Below, piece by piece: positions 9,478 through 17,117 of a DNA stretch of 53,431 bases. Within the stretch, counting starts at the first letter, position 1. Every line of letters begins with the position of its first letter. The notes under the pieces were generated by a model that was given only the letters and a program-made list of their open reading frames with translations, did not search any database and had not been told where the DNA came from. Made by a program: the position numbers and the translations under genes. Origin of the DNA: Azohydromonas aeria (GTDB taxonomy: Bacteria > Pseudomonadota > Gammaproteobacteria > Burkholderiales > Burkholderiaceae_C); the NCBI RefSeq assembly GCF_009760915.1, contig NZ_VIDQ01000052.1, positions 1-53,431 on the forward strand. Direction: 5' to 3'.

Positions 9478-10881
9478 ATGGACGAGGCCCTGTGGTGGCC
9501 GGCGCCGCACCCGGCGCTGGCGGTGTGGCGGCAGCCCGACGGTTCGCTGCGCTGGCGCTGCAACCCGGCGGCGCAGCGCTGGGGCGAGCGCGCCGGGGTG
9601 GGCGAGGCCGACTGGGTGCGCTGGGCGCTGGCCTGCGCCGCGGCACTGCGTAACGGCGACACGGCCGCGGGCTCCTCGCTGGGCCTGCCGGGCACGCCCG
9701 CGCTGGACGCCACGCTGTGCCCGCAAGGCGACGACGCGGTGCTGGCCTGGCTGGCGCCGGTGGCCGAGAGCCAGGCCCGGCACGAGCTGGAGCGGCTGGC
9801 GCTGGCTGTGCAGGCCGCGGGGCTGGGCGTGTGGGAGTCCGACCTCGACGGCCGCACCCTCTACTGGAACGAGGCCATGTACCGGCTGCGCGGGCTCGAC
9901 CCGGCCGATCCGCGCCCGGTGTGGCAGCTCTCGCGCCTGAGCAACCATCCCGAAGACCAGAGCCGCCTCAGCGCGCTGCCGCGCCGCCACGTCGAGCACG
10001 GCGAGCCCTACGACATGGACCTGCGCGTGCGCTGGCCCGACGGCTCCGAGCACTGGCTGACCACGCGCGGCCGCGCGCTGGCCACCGGCCCCGGCCAGGC
10101 CGTGCGCATGGTCGGCATCAACGCCGACATCACCGACCGCGCCCGCGCCCAGGCCGCCGAGCTGCAGCGCGAGCGCGCGGAGCAGGCGAACCAGGCCAAG
10201 AGCGCGCTGCTGGCGCGCGTCAGCCACGAGCTGCGCACGCCGCTGAACGCGGTGCTGGGCTTCGCGCAGCTGCTGCAGATGCCTCGCGGCGGGCCGGCCC
10301 TGGCCCCGGCGCAGCGGGAATGGGCCCGGCAGATCGACGAGGCCGGGCAGCACCTGCTGGCACTGATCGACGACCTGCTGGAGCTGGCCCGCCCCGACGC
10401 CGAGGCCGCCCGCGCCGAGGCCGTGGCGCTGGCGCCGCTGGTGGAGGACGCGCTGCGCTGGAGCGCCACGCAGGCGCGCCAGGCCGGCGTGCGCGTGGTC
10501 GCGGAGCTGATGGAGGGCCACGTGGTGCGCGGCGACACGCGCCGCGTGCGCCAGGTGCTGCTGAACCTGGTGTCCAACGCCATCAAGTACAACCGCCCGG
10601 GCGGCGAGGTGCGCCTGAGCGGCTGCCGGGACGGCGAGGGCCAGGGCGCGCGCTGCGGCCTGTGCGTGGCCGACACCGGAGCCGGCCTCACGCCGGAGCA
10701 GGTGCGGCAGATCGGCCAGCCCTTCAACCGGCTGGGTGCCGAGCGCAGCGGCATCCCGGGCACCGGCATCGGGCTGGCCATCAGCCACGAGCTGCTGCAG
10801 CGCATGGGCGGCGCGCTGGAGGTGCACAGCACCCCGGGGCAGGGCAGCCGCTTTACCTTCTGGCTGCCGGCGGCGCAGTGA
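9478..10881 (+). CDS. Cytoplasmic PAS-domain sensor histidine kinase
   Basis: A 467-residue kinase with no membrane segments, so it probably senses an internal signal. Residues 1-100 form a poorly conserved N-terminal region. A PAS fold covers about 110-225 (LGVWESDLDGRTLYWNEAMY, ending GINADITDRARAQ). Then come a HisKA domain with the phospho-accepting H250 (VSHELRTPLNAVLGF) and an HATPase domain with N box LLNLVSNAIKYN, G1 DTGAGLTPEQV and G2 GTGIGLAISHEL. No response-regulator gene is adjacent, so the partner is unknown. It lies 34 bp after psd and upstream of the nirB leader. No evidence in the sequence links it to nitrite metabolism. Confidence 0.9.
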   Translation: MDEALWWPAPHPALAVWRQPDGSLRWRCNPAAQRWGERAGVGEADWVRWALACAAALRNGDTAAGSSLGLPGTPALDATLCPQGDDAVLAWLAPVAESQARHELERLALAVQAAGLGVWESDLDGRTLYWNEAMYRLRGLDPADPRPVWQLSRLSNHPEDQSRLSALPRRHVEHGEPYDMDLRVRWPDGSEHWLTTRGRALATGPGQAVRMVGINADITDRARAQAAELQRERAEQANQAKSALLARVSHELRTPLNAVLGFAQLLQMPRGGPALAPAQREWARQIDEAGQHLLALIDDLLELARPDAEAARAEAVALAPLVEDALRWSATQARQAGVRVVAELMEGHVVRGDTRRVRQVLLNLVSNAIKYNRPGGEVRLSGCRDGEGQGARCGLCVADTGAGLTPEQVRQIGQPFNRLGAERSGIPGTGIGLAISHELLQRMGGALEVHSTPGQGSRFTFWLPAAQ

Positions 10882-11012
10882 GCTGAACCCGCTGCCGGGC
10901 GCACGCCGGGCGTGCGCCCCCGCACCGTGTCCTTGCGTCGCCTTGGTGCGCCGTGGCCGCCCTTGGTGCGTGCAAACCCCGATGGCCGGGCGCTTCCCCC
11001 TTGAGGAGGACT

Positions 11013-11027
11013 TGGCACAGCCCTTGC
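11013..11027 (+). promoter_or_regulatory. Sigma-54 (RpoN) promoter for nirBD
   Basis: The sequence TGGCACAGCCCTTGC matches the sigma-54 consensus TGGCAC-N5-TTGC exactly in its conserved positions, with GG and GC ten bases apart. A start site would be expected near 11039, about 280 bases before nirB. Nitrogen-controlled, RpoN-dependent expression is usual for assimilatory nitrite reductase operons in proteobacteria. Confidence 0.75.
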
Positions 11028-11064
11028 GAAGGATGGACCACTCTCCAGCGCAATGCATTGGGGC

Positions 11065-11133
11065 CCGGCAAATGACTGCCGGCCAACCCCCCGGCCGCGA
11101 CGATGCGGCCGGTCCTTGAGTCAGCGGCGACTC
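11065..11133 (+). promoter_or_regulatory. Three consecutive hexaloop hairpins (ANTAR-type antitermination element)
   Basis: Hairpin 1 has stem 11065-11070/11077-11082 (CCGGCA/TGCCGG) and loop AATGAC. Hairpin 2 has stem 11091-11098/11105-11112 (8 bp) and loop GACGAT. Hairpin 3 has stem 11118-11122/11129-11133 (GAGTC/GACTC) and loop AGCGGC. All loops are six bases. Loops 1 and 3 have A at position 1 and G at position 4, the features known to be recognised by ANTAR proteins such as NasR and NasT. Loop 2 has G at both positions. Confidence 0.6.
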
Positions 11134-11266
11134 CCGGCATTGCGAGGCTCCCCTACCTGAATTCGTCCGAAGCCGGCGCCAACCGGTCGCGCCGCCGCAT
11201 GGCCATTTCGGAGCGATTCGGCGCGGGAAGCACTGGAACCCGGTTTCCAAACCCCTTTCCCACACA

Positions 11267-11287
11267 CCGGCCTGGCGCCGGCCTTTT
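11267..11287 (+). terminator. Leader terminator-like hairpin just before nirB
   Basis: The stem CCGGC (11267-11271) and GCCGG (11277-11281) closes a CTGGC loop and is followed by CCTTTT. It is short but GC-rich and sits 30 bases before the nirB start. It could be the attenuator that an antiterminator would overcome; this role is an inference. Confidence 0.45.
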
Positions 11288-11316
11288 GAACCTTTCGCAT
11301 CGGGAAGCAGCGCGTC

Positions 11317-13854
11317 ATGAAAATCCTCGTCATCGGTCACGGCATGGTCGGGCAAAAATTCCTGGAAAGCCTGGTGGACTCCGGCATCGAGCATGCGGAA
11401 GTCACGGTGCTGAGCGAGGAATCGCGCCCGGCCTATGACCGGGTACACCTGTCCGAATTCTTCTCGGGCAAGAGCGCCGACGACCTGTCGCTGGTGCCGG
11501 CTGGATTTTTCGAGCGTGACAACCTGCTGCTGAAACTCAATGCGCGCGCGACGATCATCGACCGGGAAAACAAGTGGGTAACGGCGTCCACGGGTGAAAC
11601 GCTGACCTACGACAAACTGGTCATCGCCACCGGCTCCTACCCGTTCGTGCCGCCGATCCCGGGCAAGGACCGCACCGACTGCTTCGTTTACCGCACCATC
11701 GACGACCTCGAGGCCATGCTCGAATGCGGCCGGCGCTCGCAAAGCGGCGTGGTGGTCGGCGGTGGTTTGCTGGGCTTGGAATGCGCCAAGGCCCTGCGCG
11801 ACATGAAACTGCAGACGCACGTCGTCGAATTCGCGCCGCGCCTGATGGCCGTGCAAATGGACGAGGGCGGCGGCCGCATGCTGCGCACCAAGATCGAGGG
11901 CCTGGGCGTGGGCGTGCATACCCAGAAGAATACCGTCGAGATCACCACCGGTGAAACCGCCCGGCACCGCATGGTGTTTGCCGACGGCTCGCACCTGGAA
12001 ACCGACATGATCGTGTTTTCGGCGGGTATTCGTCCGCGCGACGACCTAGCCCGCCAGTGTGGTTTGACGGTCGGCCCGCGCGGCGGCATCGTCATCGACA
12101 ACCAGTGCCGCACCAGCGATCCGGACGTGTTTGCCATCGGCGAATGCGCCTCCTGGAACGGCCAGGTCTTCGGCCTGGTGGCCCCGGGCTACGACATGGC
12201 GCGCGTGGTGGCCAAAACCCTGGCCGGCGAGGCGGCCGATTTCAACGGCGCCGACCTCAGCACCAAGCTCAAACTCATGGGCGTGGACGTGGCCAGCGTG
12301 GGCGACGCCATGGGCCAGACCCCGAAAAGCCGGTCGTACCAGTTTGCCGACGAGCGCAAGCAGGTTTACAAGAAAATCGTGGTGTCGGAGGACGGCAAGC
12401 AGTTGCTGGGCGCCGTGCTGGTGGGCGATGCCAGCGAATATGGCACCCTGCTGCAGATGATGCTGAACCGCATCGAATTGCCGGAGGCGCCGGAATTCCT
12501 GATCCTGCCGCAATCCGACGGGCAAGCCAAGCCGGGTTTGGGCGCTGACGCGCTGCCGGATTCGGCGCAAATCTGCTCCTGCAACAGCGTGACCAAGGCG
12601 CAGTTGTGCCAGGCCGTGGCCGGCGGCGTGACGACCATTGGCGCCTTGAAATCGTGCACCAAGGCCGGCATGACCTGTGGCGGCTGCGTGCCGCTGGTGA
12701 CCCAGGTGATGAAGGCCGAGATGAAGAAACTCGGCGTGGCCGTCAACAACCACCTGTGCGAGCATTTCGCCTATTCCCGCCAGGAACTGTTCCACTTGGT
12801 CAAGGTCGGCAAGATCAGGAGTTTCGAGGAACTGCTGTCGAAGCACGGCCAGGGCCTGGGCTGCGACATCTGCAAGCCCACCGCCGCGAATATCCTGGCC
12901 TCGGTCTGGAACGAGTTCGTGCTCAAGAAGGAGCATGCCAGCCTGCAGGATTCGAACGACTATTTCCTGGGCAACATCCAGAAGGACGGCACCTATTCCG
13001 TGGTGCCGCGCATGGCCGGCGGCGAGGTCACGCCCGAAGGGTTGATTGCCGTGGGCCAGGTGGCGAAGAAATACGGCCTCTACACCAAGATCACCGGTGG
13101 CCAGCGCGTGGACCTGTTCGGTGCCCGCGTCGAGCAGTTGCCGCTGATCTGGGAAGAGCTGATTGCAGCCGGTTTCGAATCCGGCCATGCGTATGGGAAA
13201 TCGCTGCGCACCGTCAAATCCTGCGTGGGCTCGACCTGGTGCCGCTATGGCGTGGACGACAGCGTCGGCCTCGCGGTGGAACTGGAAAATCGCTACAAGG
13301 GCCTGCGCGCGCCGCACAAAATCAAGTTCGGGGTTTCCGGCTGCACCCGGGAATGCGCCGAGGCGCAGGGCAAGGACGTGGGCGTGATCGCCACGGAAAA
13401 GGGCTGGAACCTTTATGTCTGCGGCAACGGCGGCATGAAGCCGCGCCACGCGGAATTGCTGGCCTCGGATTTGTCCAAGGCCGAACTGGTGCGCATGATC
13501 GACCGTTTCCTGATGTTCTACGTGCGCACCGCCGACCGGCTGCAGCGCACCAGCGTCTGGCGCGACAATCTCGAAGGCGGGCTGGATTATCTGAAGCAGG
13601 TCATCATCAACGACAAGCTTGGCATTGCGGCCGAACTGGAAGCCGACATGCAGCACGTGGTGAATACCTACCGCTGCGAGTGGAAGGAAGCCGTGACCAA
13701 CCCCGAAACCCGCAAGCGTTTCCGCCAGTTCGTCAACAGCGACGCCGGCGACCGCCACGTGATTTTCATCCAGGAGCGCGGGCAGATCCGGCCGGCGACG
13801 GTGGAGGAAAAGAAGGTGCAACTGGAAAATGCTTCGGCGGCGCAGATGGTCTGA
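11317..13854 (+). CDS. nirB: NADH-dependent assimilatory nitrite reductase, large subunit NirB
   Basis: NirB with NirD reduces nitrite to ammonium in the cytoplasm using NAD(P)H. The 845-residue protein has the full family order. An FAD/NAD-binding pyridine-nucleotide oxidoreductase region covers about residues 1-400 (MKILVIGHGMVGQKFLE, VVVGGGLLGLECAKAL). A BFD-like [2Fe-2S] domain has C420-x-C422 and C454/C457. The siroheme/[4Fe-4S] sulfite-nitrite reductase half has cysteines C636, C642, C676 and C680 (KFGVSGCTRECAEAQGKD). nirD follows 195 bp downstream, beyond a palindromic repeat. Codon use differs from its neighbours, with more AAA, TTT, GAA and AAT codons. That may reflect a different history or expression need. 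Upstream control elements point to nitrogen regulation. Confidence 0.96.
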   Translation: MKILVIGHGMVGQKFLESLVDSGIEHAEVTVLSEESRPAYDRVHLSEFFSGKSADDLSLVPAGFFERDNLLLKLNARATIIDRENKWVTASTGETLTYDKLVIATGSYPFVPPIPGKDRTDCFVYRTIDDLEAMLECGRRSQSGVVVGGGLLGLECAKALRDMKLQTHVVEFAPRLMAVQMDEGGGRMLRTKIEGLGVGVHTQKNTVEITTGETARHRMVFADGSHLETDMIVFSAGIRPRDDLARQCGLTVGPRGGIVIDNQCRTSDPDVFAIGECASWNGQVFGLVAPGYDMARVVAKTLAGEAADFNGADLSTKLKLMGVDVASVGDAMGQTPKSRSYQFADERKQVYKKIVVSEDGKQLLGAVLVGDASEYGTLLQMMLNRIELPEAPEFLILPQSDGQAKPGLGADALPDSAQICSCNSVTKAQLCQAVAGGVTTIGALKSCTKAGMTCGGCVPLVTQVMKAEMKKLGVAVNNHLCEHFAYSRQELFHLVKVGKIRSFEELLSKHGQGLGCDICKPTAANILASVWNEFVLKKEHASLQDSNDYFLGNIQKDGTYSVVPRMAGGEVTPEGLIAVGQVAKKYGLYTKITGGQRVDLFGARVEQLPLIWEELIAAGFESGHAYGKSLRTVKSCVGSTWCRYGVDDSVGLAVELENRYKGLRAPHKIKFGVSGCTRECAEAQGKDVGVIATEKGWNLYVCGNGGMKPRHAELLASDLSKAELVRMIDRFLMFYVRTADRLQRTSVWRDNLEGGLDYLKQVIINDKLGIAAELEADMQHVVNTYRCEWKEAVTNPETRKRFRQFVNSDAGDRHVIFIQERGQIRPATVEEKKVQLENASAAQMV

Positions 13855-13889
13855 CCCGCCAAATCATATCGACGTGCATTCTCTTTTCC

Positions 13890-13981
13890 GTTCGCCCTGA
13901 GGTGTCGAAGGGTGAACGGCCCGCACCGCGTGCGGGCATCCGAGCCTGACGGCTTCACCCTTCGATACCTCAGGGCGAACG
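13890..13981. repeat. Palindromic intergenic repeat (family A) between nirB and nirD
   Basis: Two 27-base arms (13890-13916 and 13954-13980) are inverted copies beginning GTTCGCCCTGAGGTGTCGAA and ending CTCAGGGCGAAC, with one mismatch. They enclose a second hairpin, CCCGCAC-CGC-GTGCGGG. Near-identical copies lie at 39144-39308 and 40841-40931. This copy lies inside an operon rather than at a convergent junction. Confidence 0.9.
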
Positions 13982-14049
13982 GGGTGGTGTTCGCAGACCT
14001 GATGCGGTGCGTACAACGCCGAAATTTTTAGTATTCAAGGAATCACGAC

Positions 14050-14382
14050 ATGGAAACCACCTGGACCCCCGTGTGCGCCATTGACGACATCGTGCCCAAC
14101 ACCGGCGTGTGCGCCCTGGTGCAGGACCGGCACGTGGCGGTGTTCCGCGTCGAGGACGACGTGCAGCGCATTTTCGCCATCGACAATTTCGATCCGAATT
14201 CCCAGGCCAGCGTGCTGTCGCGTGGATTGATCGGCAACCTGGGCGCGCGGATCGTCGTGGCCTCGCCGATCTACAAGCACCATTTCGACCTGAGCAGCGG
14301 CGAATGCCTGGAAGCGCCTGACAAGTCGGTCCAGGCTTATGCCGTGCGGGTGCAGGACGGCGTGGTCAGCGTCGCCGTTTGA
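14050..14382 (+). CDS. nirD: Nitrite reductase small subunit NirD
   Basis: A 110-residue Rieske-fold protein (VCAIDDIVPNTGVCALV, RIFAIDNFDPNSQASVLSRG, YKHHFDLSSGECLEAP). As usual for NirD it lacks the two Cys-His pairs that would bind a Rieske cluster. It supports the NirB catalytic subunit in cytoplasmic nitrite reduction. It starts 12 bp after an AAGGAA ribosome-binding sequence near 14037. Gene order nirB-nirD is normal; the intervening family A palindrome is not. It ends only 14 bp from the stop of the convergent histidine kinase. Confidence 0.94.
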   Translation: METTWTPVCAIDDIVPNTGVCALVQDRHVAVFRVEDDVQRIFAIDNFDPNSQASVLSRGLIGNLGARIVVASPIYKHHFDLSSGECLEAPDKSVQAYAVRVQDGVVSVAV

Positions 14383-14396
14383 TCACCGGCGGCTCG

Positions 14397-16187
14397 TCAC
14401 GGCAGCGCCTCCACCCCGGCCTCCTTCAGGGGCAGCTCGCACCAGAACTCCGAGCCCTGTCCCGGCGTGCCGCGCGCGTCCAGCGTGCCGCCGAGCAGGT
14501 GCACCAGGCGCTGCACGGCAGCCAGGCCCAGCCCGGCGCGCTGCGCATCCGGCGCCGCGGCACCGTCGTCGGCCGCGAAGGGCTTGAACAGGTGCTCGCG
14601 CTGCCGCGGCGTCAGCCCCACGCCGGTGTCGCGCACGCTGAAGCGCCAGCGGCCGGGCGCGCGCCGCGCGATGCGCAGCGTCACGCTGCCCGCGGGCGTG
14701 AACTTCACGGCGTTGGACAGCAGGTGGTTGAGCAGCTGGCTCAGCCGCAGCGGGTCGGCCAGCACCTGCGTGCCGCCGCCCTCGGCTTCGACCTCCAGGC
14801 GCAGCGACAGGCCCTTCACGTGCGCCTGCGGCTCGAACAGCCCGATGCAGTCCTGGCCCAGGTCGGCCAGGTCCACGCACGCGTGCTCCAGCGCCTGCGG
14901 TCCGGCCGACACCGACTTCGTGAAATCCAGCGCCTCGTCGATCGTGTCCAGCAGCATGCGCCCGGAGCGCTCGATGACCTGCGCCTGCAGCCGCTGCGCG
15001 GGCTGCAGCGGCGACTCCAGCAGCCGCCGCGCCAGCCCCTGCAGCCCCTGCAGCGGGGTGCGCACCTCTTGGCTCAGCTGCGCCAGGAAGCGCGACTTCG
15101 CGTCGGCAGCCGCCTCGGTGGCGGCGCGCGCGGCGTCGAGCTGCGCCAGCGCGGCACGCCGCCGGCGCAGCAGGCGGTGGATGTAGAGCGTGCCGGCGGC
15201 GATCACGGCATCGAGCAGCAGCACGCCCAGGGCCGTGAGCCAGGCGGTTTCGCGCCATCCCGCAAGCATGAGCTGCTCGCGCGTGGTGACGCTCAGCGCC
15301 AGCGGGAAGCCGTCCACCAGGTGCGCGGCTGCCACGCGCGGCAGCGTGTCGGCGGGGTCCAACGTGCGGGGCGCGTCGGTGCGCACGGTGGCTGACTTGC
15401 GGCCCTGGGCCATCGCCTCGGCCAGCGCGCGCATCGAGGGCGCGTTGCGGTAGGACGTGCCCAGCGCTTCGGGCCGCGGCGGGTGCCGCGCCATCAGCGT
15501 GCCGTCGGTCTTGATCAGCAGGATGGCGGTGTCGGCCTCGCTGAGGTTGATGCCGCGGTAGAAGTGCTCGAAGTAGCTGCTCTGGATGCCGGCCAGCGCC
15601 AGCCCGATGGGCTGTCCCGACGGCGCGCGGATCTTGCGCGCCAGGTAGAAGGTCCAGCGCCCGGTGCCGCGGTTGCGCACCGGCGCCGACACGAACAGCG
15701 CCAGGTCCGGGTCGGCCAGGTGCGCCTTCACGTAGTCGCGGTCGGCCAGGTTGATGGCCGGAGGCGGGAAGCTGCGGCTGAAGTTCAGCACCTCGCCGTC
15801 CAGTGCCACCAGGGTGGTCACGTCCAGCAGCGCGATCTCGGCGGCGCGCTCGCGGATGAGTTCGAACGTCGCCCGGCTGCGCGCCAGCTCGCGCAGCCGC
15901 TGCTCGCTGTCCACGCCCTGCGCCTGCACGCGGTCCACGATGGCGCCCAGCGCGTAGTCGGCGGTGCGCAGCGACTGCGCGGCATGCTCGGCCGCGGTGG
16001 CGGAGAAGTTCTGCAGGTACAGCCGCCAGGTGGACAGCGCGTCCTCGCGGCTGCGCCACAGCATCAGCGCCGCCGCGGCGCTCAGCGCCACGATCAGGAA
16101 CGCGCCGAAGGCCAGCACCAGCGCCTCGCGGCACAGCTCGGTCAGCAGCGGGGCGCGGGGCGCGCCCGGGGGAACGGCGATCGACAT
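14397..16187 (-). CDS. Membrane histidine-kinase-like protein lacking the phospho-accepting histidine
   Basis: A 596-residue protein from the ATG at 16187; in-frame ATG 16232 and TTG 16298 are alternatives. A membrane segment near residues 17-38 is followed by a large extracytoplasmic sensor region of the dCache type (residues about 40-300). A second membrane segment (WLTALGVLLLDAVIAAGTLYIHRLL) leads to a kinase-like core. In that core the H box reads LSQEVRTPLQG, with Q373 (CAA) where the catalytic histidine should be. The ATP-binding half looks intact: N box LLNHLLSNAVKFTP, G1 DTGVGLTP, G2 AGLGLAAV. It therefore probably cannot phosphorylate itself in the usual way. It may bind ATP and act as a partner or phosphatase, or be decaying. 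No response regulator is adjacent. Confidence 0.88.
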   Translation of the reverse strand: MSIAVPPGAPRAPLLTELCREALVLAFGAFLIVALSAAAALMLWRSREDALSTWRLYLQNFSATAAEHAAQSLRTADYALGAIVDRVQAQGVDSEQRLRELARSRATFELIRERAAEIALLDVTTLVALDGEVLNFSRSFPPPAINLADRDYVKAHLADPDLALFVSAPVRNRGTGRWTFYLARKIRAPSGQPIGLALAGIQSSYFEHFYRGINLSEADTAILLIKTDGTLMARHPPRPEALGTSYRNAPSMRALAEAMAQGRKSATVRTDAPRTLDPADTLPRVAAAHLVDGFPLALSVTTREQLMLAGWRETAWLTALGVLLLDAVIAAGTLYIHRLLRRRRAALAQLDAARAATEAAADAKSRFLAQLSQEVRTPLQGLQGLARRLLESPLQPAQRLQAQVIERSGRMLLDTIDEALDFTKSVSAGPQALEHACVDLADLGQDCIGLFEPQAHVKGLSLRLEVEAEGGGTQVLADPLRLSQLLNHLLSNAVKFTPAGSVTLRIARRAPGRWRFSVRDTGVGLTPRQREHLFKPFAADDGAAAPDAQRAGLGLAAVQRLVHLLGGTLDARGTPGQGSEFWCELPLKEAGVEALP

Positions 16188-16354
16188 CTCGGGAAAGGCG
16201 GGCGGCCACGGGCCGGAGAGCGGGCGGCGCATCCTAGCCGTGCCCGTTCGGGGACGACCCGGCAAAAGAACCGGTTTCCGTGCCGCGTCCGCCAGCAAGC
16301 GTTCAGGGCGTGAAGCGCGTCACGCCCGGCTCCCGCGCAGGCGGGGCCCGGCGC

Positions 16355-17071
16355 TCAGGGCCGCACCACCTCCAGCAGCCGGTCCAGCCCGCCCGTCTCG
16401 ATGGCGACCATGGCCTGCTCGCGCACCCTGGGCTTGGCGTGGTAGGCCACCGACAGGCCGGCCGCGCCCATCATGGGCAGGTCGTTGGCGCCGTCGCCCA
16501 TGGCGATGGCCTGGTCCGGGCGCAGGCCCAGCTGGGCGCAGGTGGCCAGCAGCATGCGGCGCTTCTCGGCGCCGTCGCAGATGTCGCCCCAGTCCTGGTC
16601 CACCAGGCGCCCGGTGAGCTTGCCGTCCACGATCTCCAGCACGTTGGAGCGGGCGAAGTCGATGCCCAGCAGCGCGCACACCCGCTCGGCGAAGAAGGTG
16701 AAACCGCCGGAGACCAGCAGCGTCTTCAGGCCCGCGGCGCGGCAGGTGTCGATGAGCTCCTTCGCGCCGGGATTGGGCTTCAGGCGCTGCTCGAACACCT
16801 CGTGCAGGAAGCCTTCGGGCACGCCCTGGAGCATGGCGACACGGCGGCGCAGGCTGTCCTTGAAGTCGGTGATCTCGCCGCGCATGGCGGCCTCGGTGAT
16901 GGCCGCCACCTCGGCCTTGCGCCCGGCGGCGTCGGCGACCTCGTCGATGCACTCGATGTTGATCAGCGTCGAGTCCATGTCGAAGGCGATGAGGCCGTAG
17001 TCGCTCAAGCGCAGCGGCGGCGTGAAGCCGCGGAGGGTCAGGCCGGGGGCGAAGGCGAGGGCGTCGGACAT
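16355..17071 (-). CDS. serB: Phosphoserine phosphatase SerB
   Basis: SerB removes phosphate from O-phosphoserine, the last step of serine biosynthesis, in the cytoplasm. The product from the ATG at 17071 has 238 residues; an upstream TTG at 17095 would add eight. The HAD motif I is FDMDSTLINIECIDEVAD, with the two catalytic aspartates. Motif II is LLVSGGFTFFAERV, and motif III/IV is AIAMGDGANDLPMM. The short length without an N-terminal ACT domain is normal for betaproteobacterial SerB. The stop of mfd lies 47 bp upstream on the same strand, so the two may be co-transcribed. Confidence 0.95.
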   Translation of the reverse strand: MSDALAFAPGLTLRGFTPPLRLSDYGLIAFDMDSTLINIECIDEVADAAGRKAEVAAITEAAMRGEITDFKDSLRRRVAMLQGVPEGFLHEVFEQRLKPNPGAKELIDTCRAAGLKTLLVSGGFTFFAERVCALLGIDFARSNVLEIVDGKLTGRLVDQDWGDICDGAEKRRMLLATCAQLGLRPDQAIAMGDGANDLPMMGAAGLSVAYHAKPRVREQAMVAIETGGLDRLLEVVRP

Positions 17072-17117
17072 GGCAGCAGGCAGCGGGTCAGGCAAAACCC
17101 GTGATTATCCCGGCCCG

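Larger units (their letters stand above)
10882..11316 (+). promoter_or_regulatory. nirB upstream region: sigma-54 promoter and structured leader
   Basis: This 435-bp stretch has no gene. It contains a GG-N10-GC sigma-54-type promoter at 11013-11027, then a leader of about 280 nt with three strong hairpins at 11065-11133. Further pairing elements follow (GCGCCG 11189-11194 with CGGCGC 11219-11224), and a terminator-like hairpin lies at 11267-11287 just before the nirB ATG. The layout resembles nitrate/nitrite assimilation leaders controlled by NtrC and by an ANTAR-domain antiterminator. The regulators themselves are not in the window. Confidence 0.65.
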
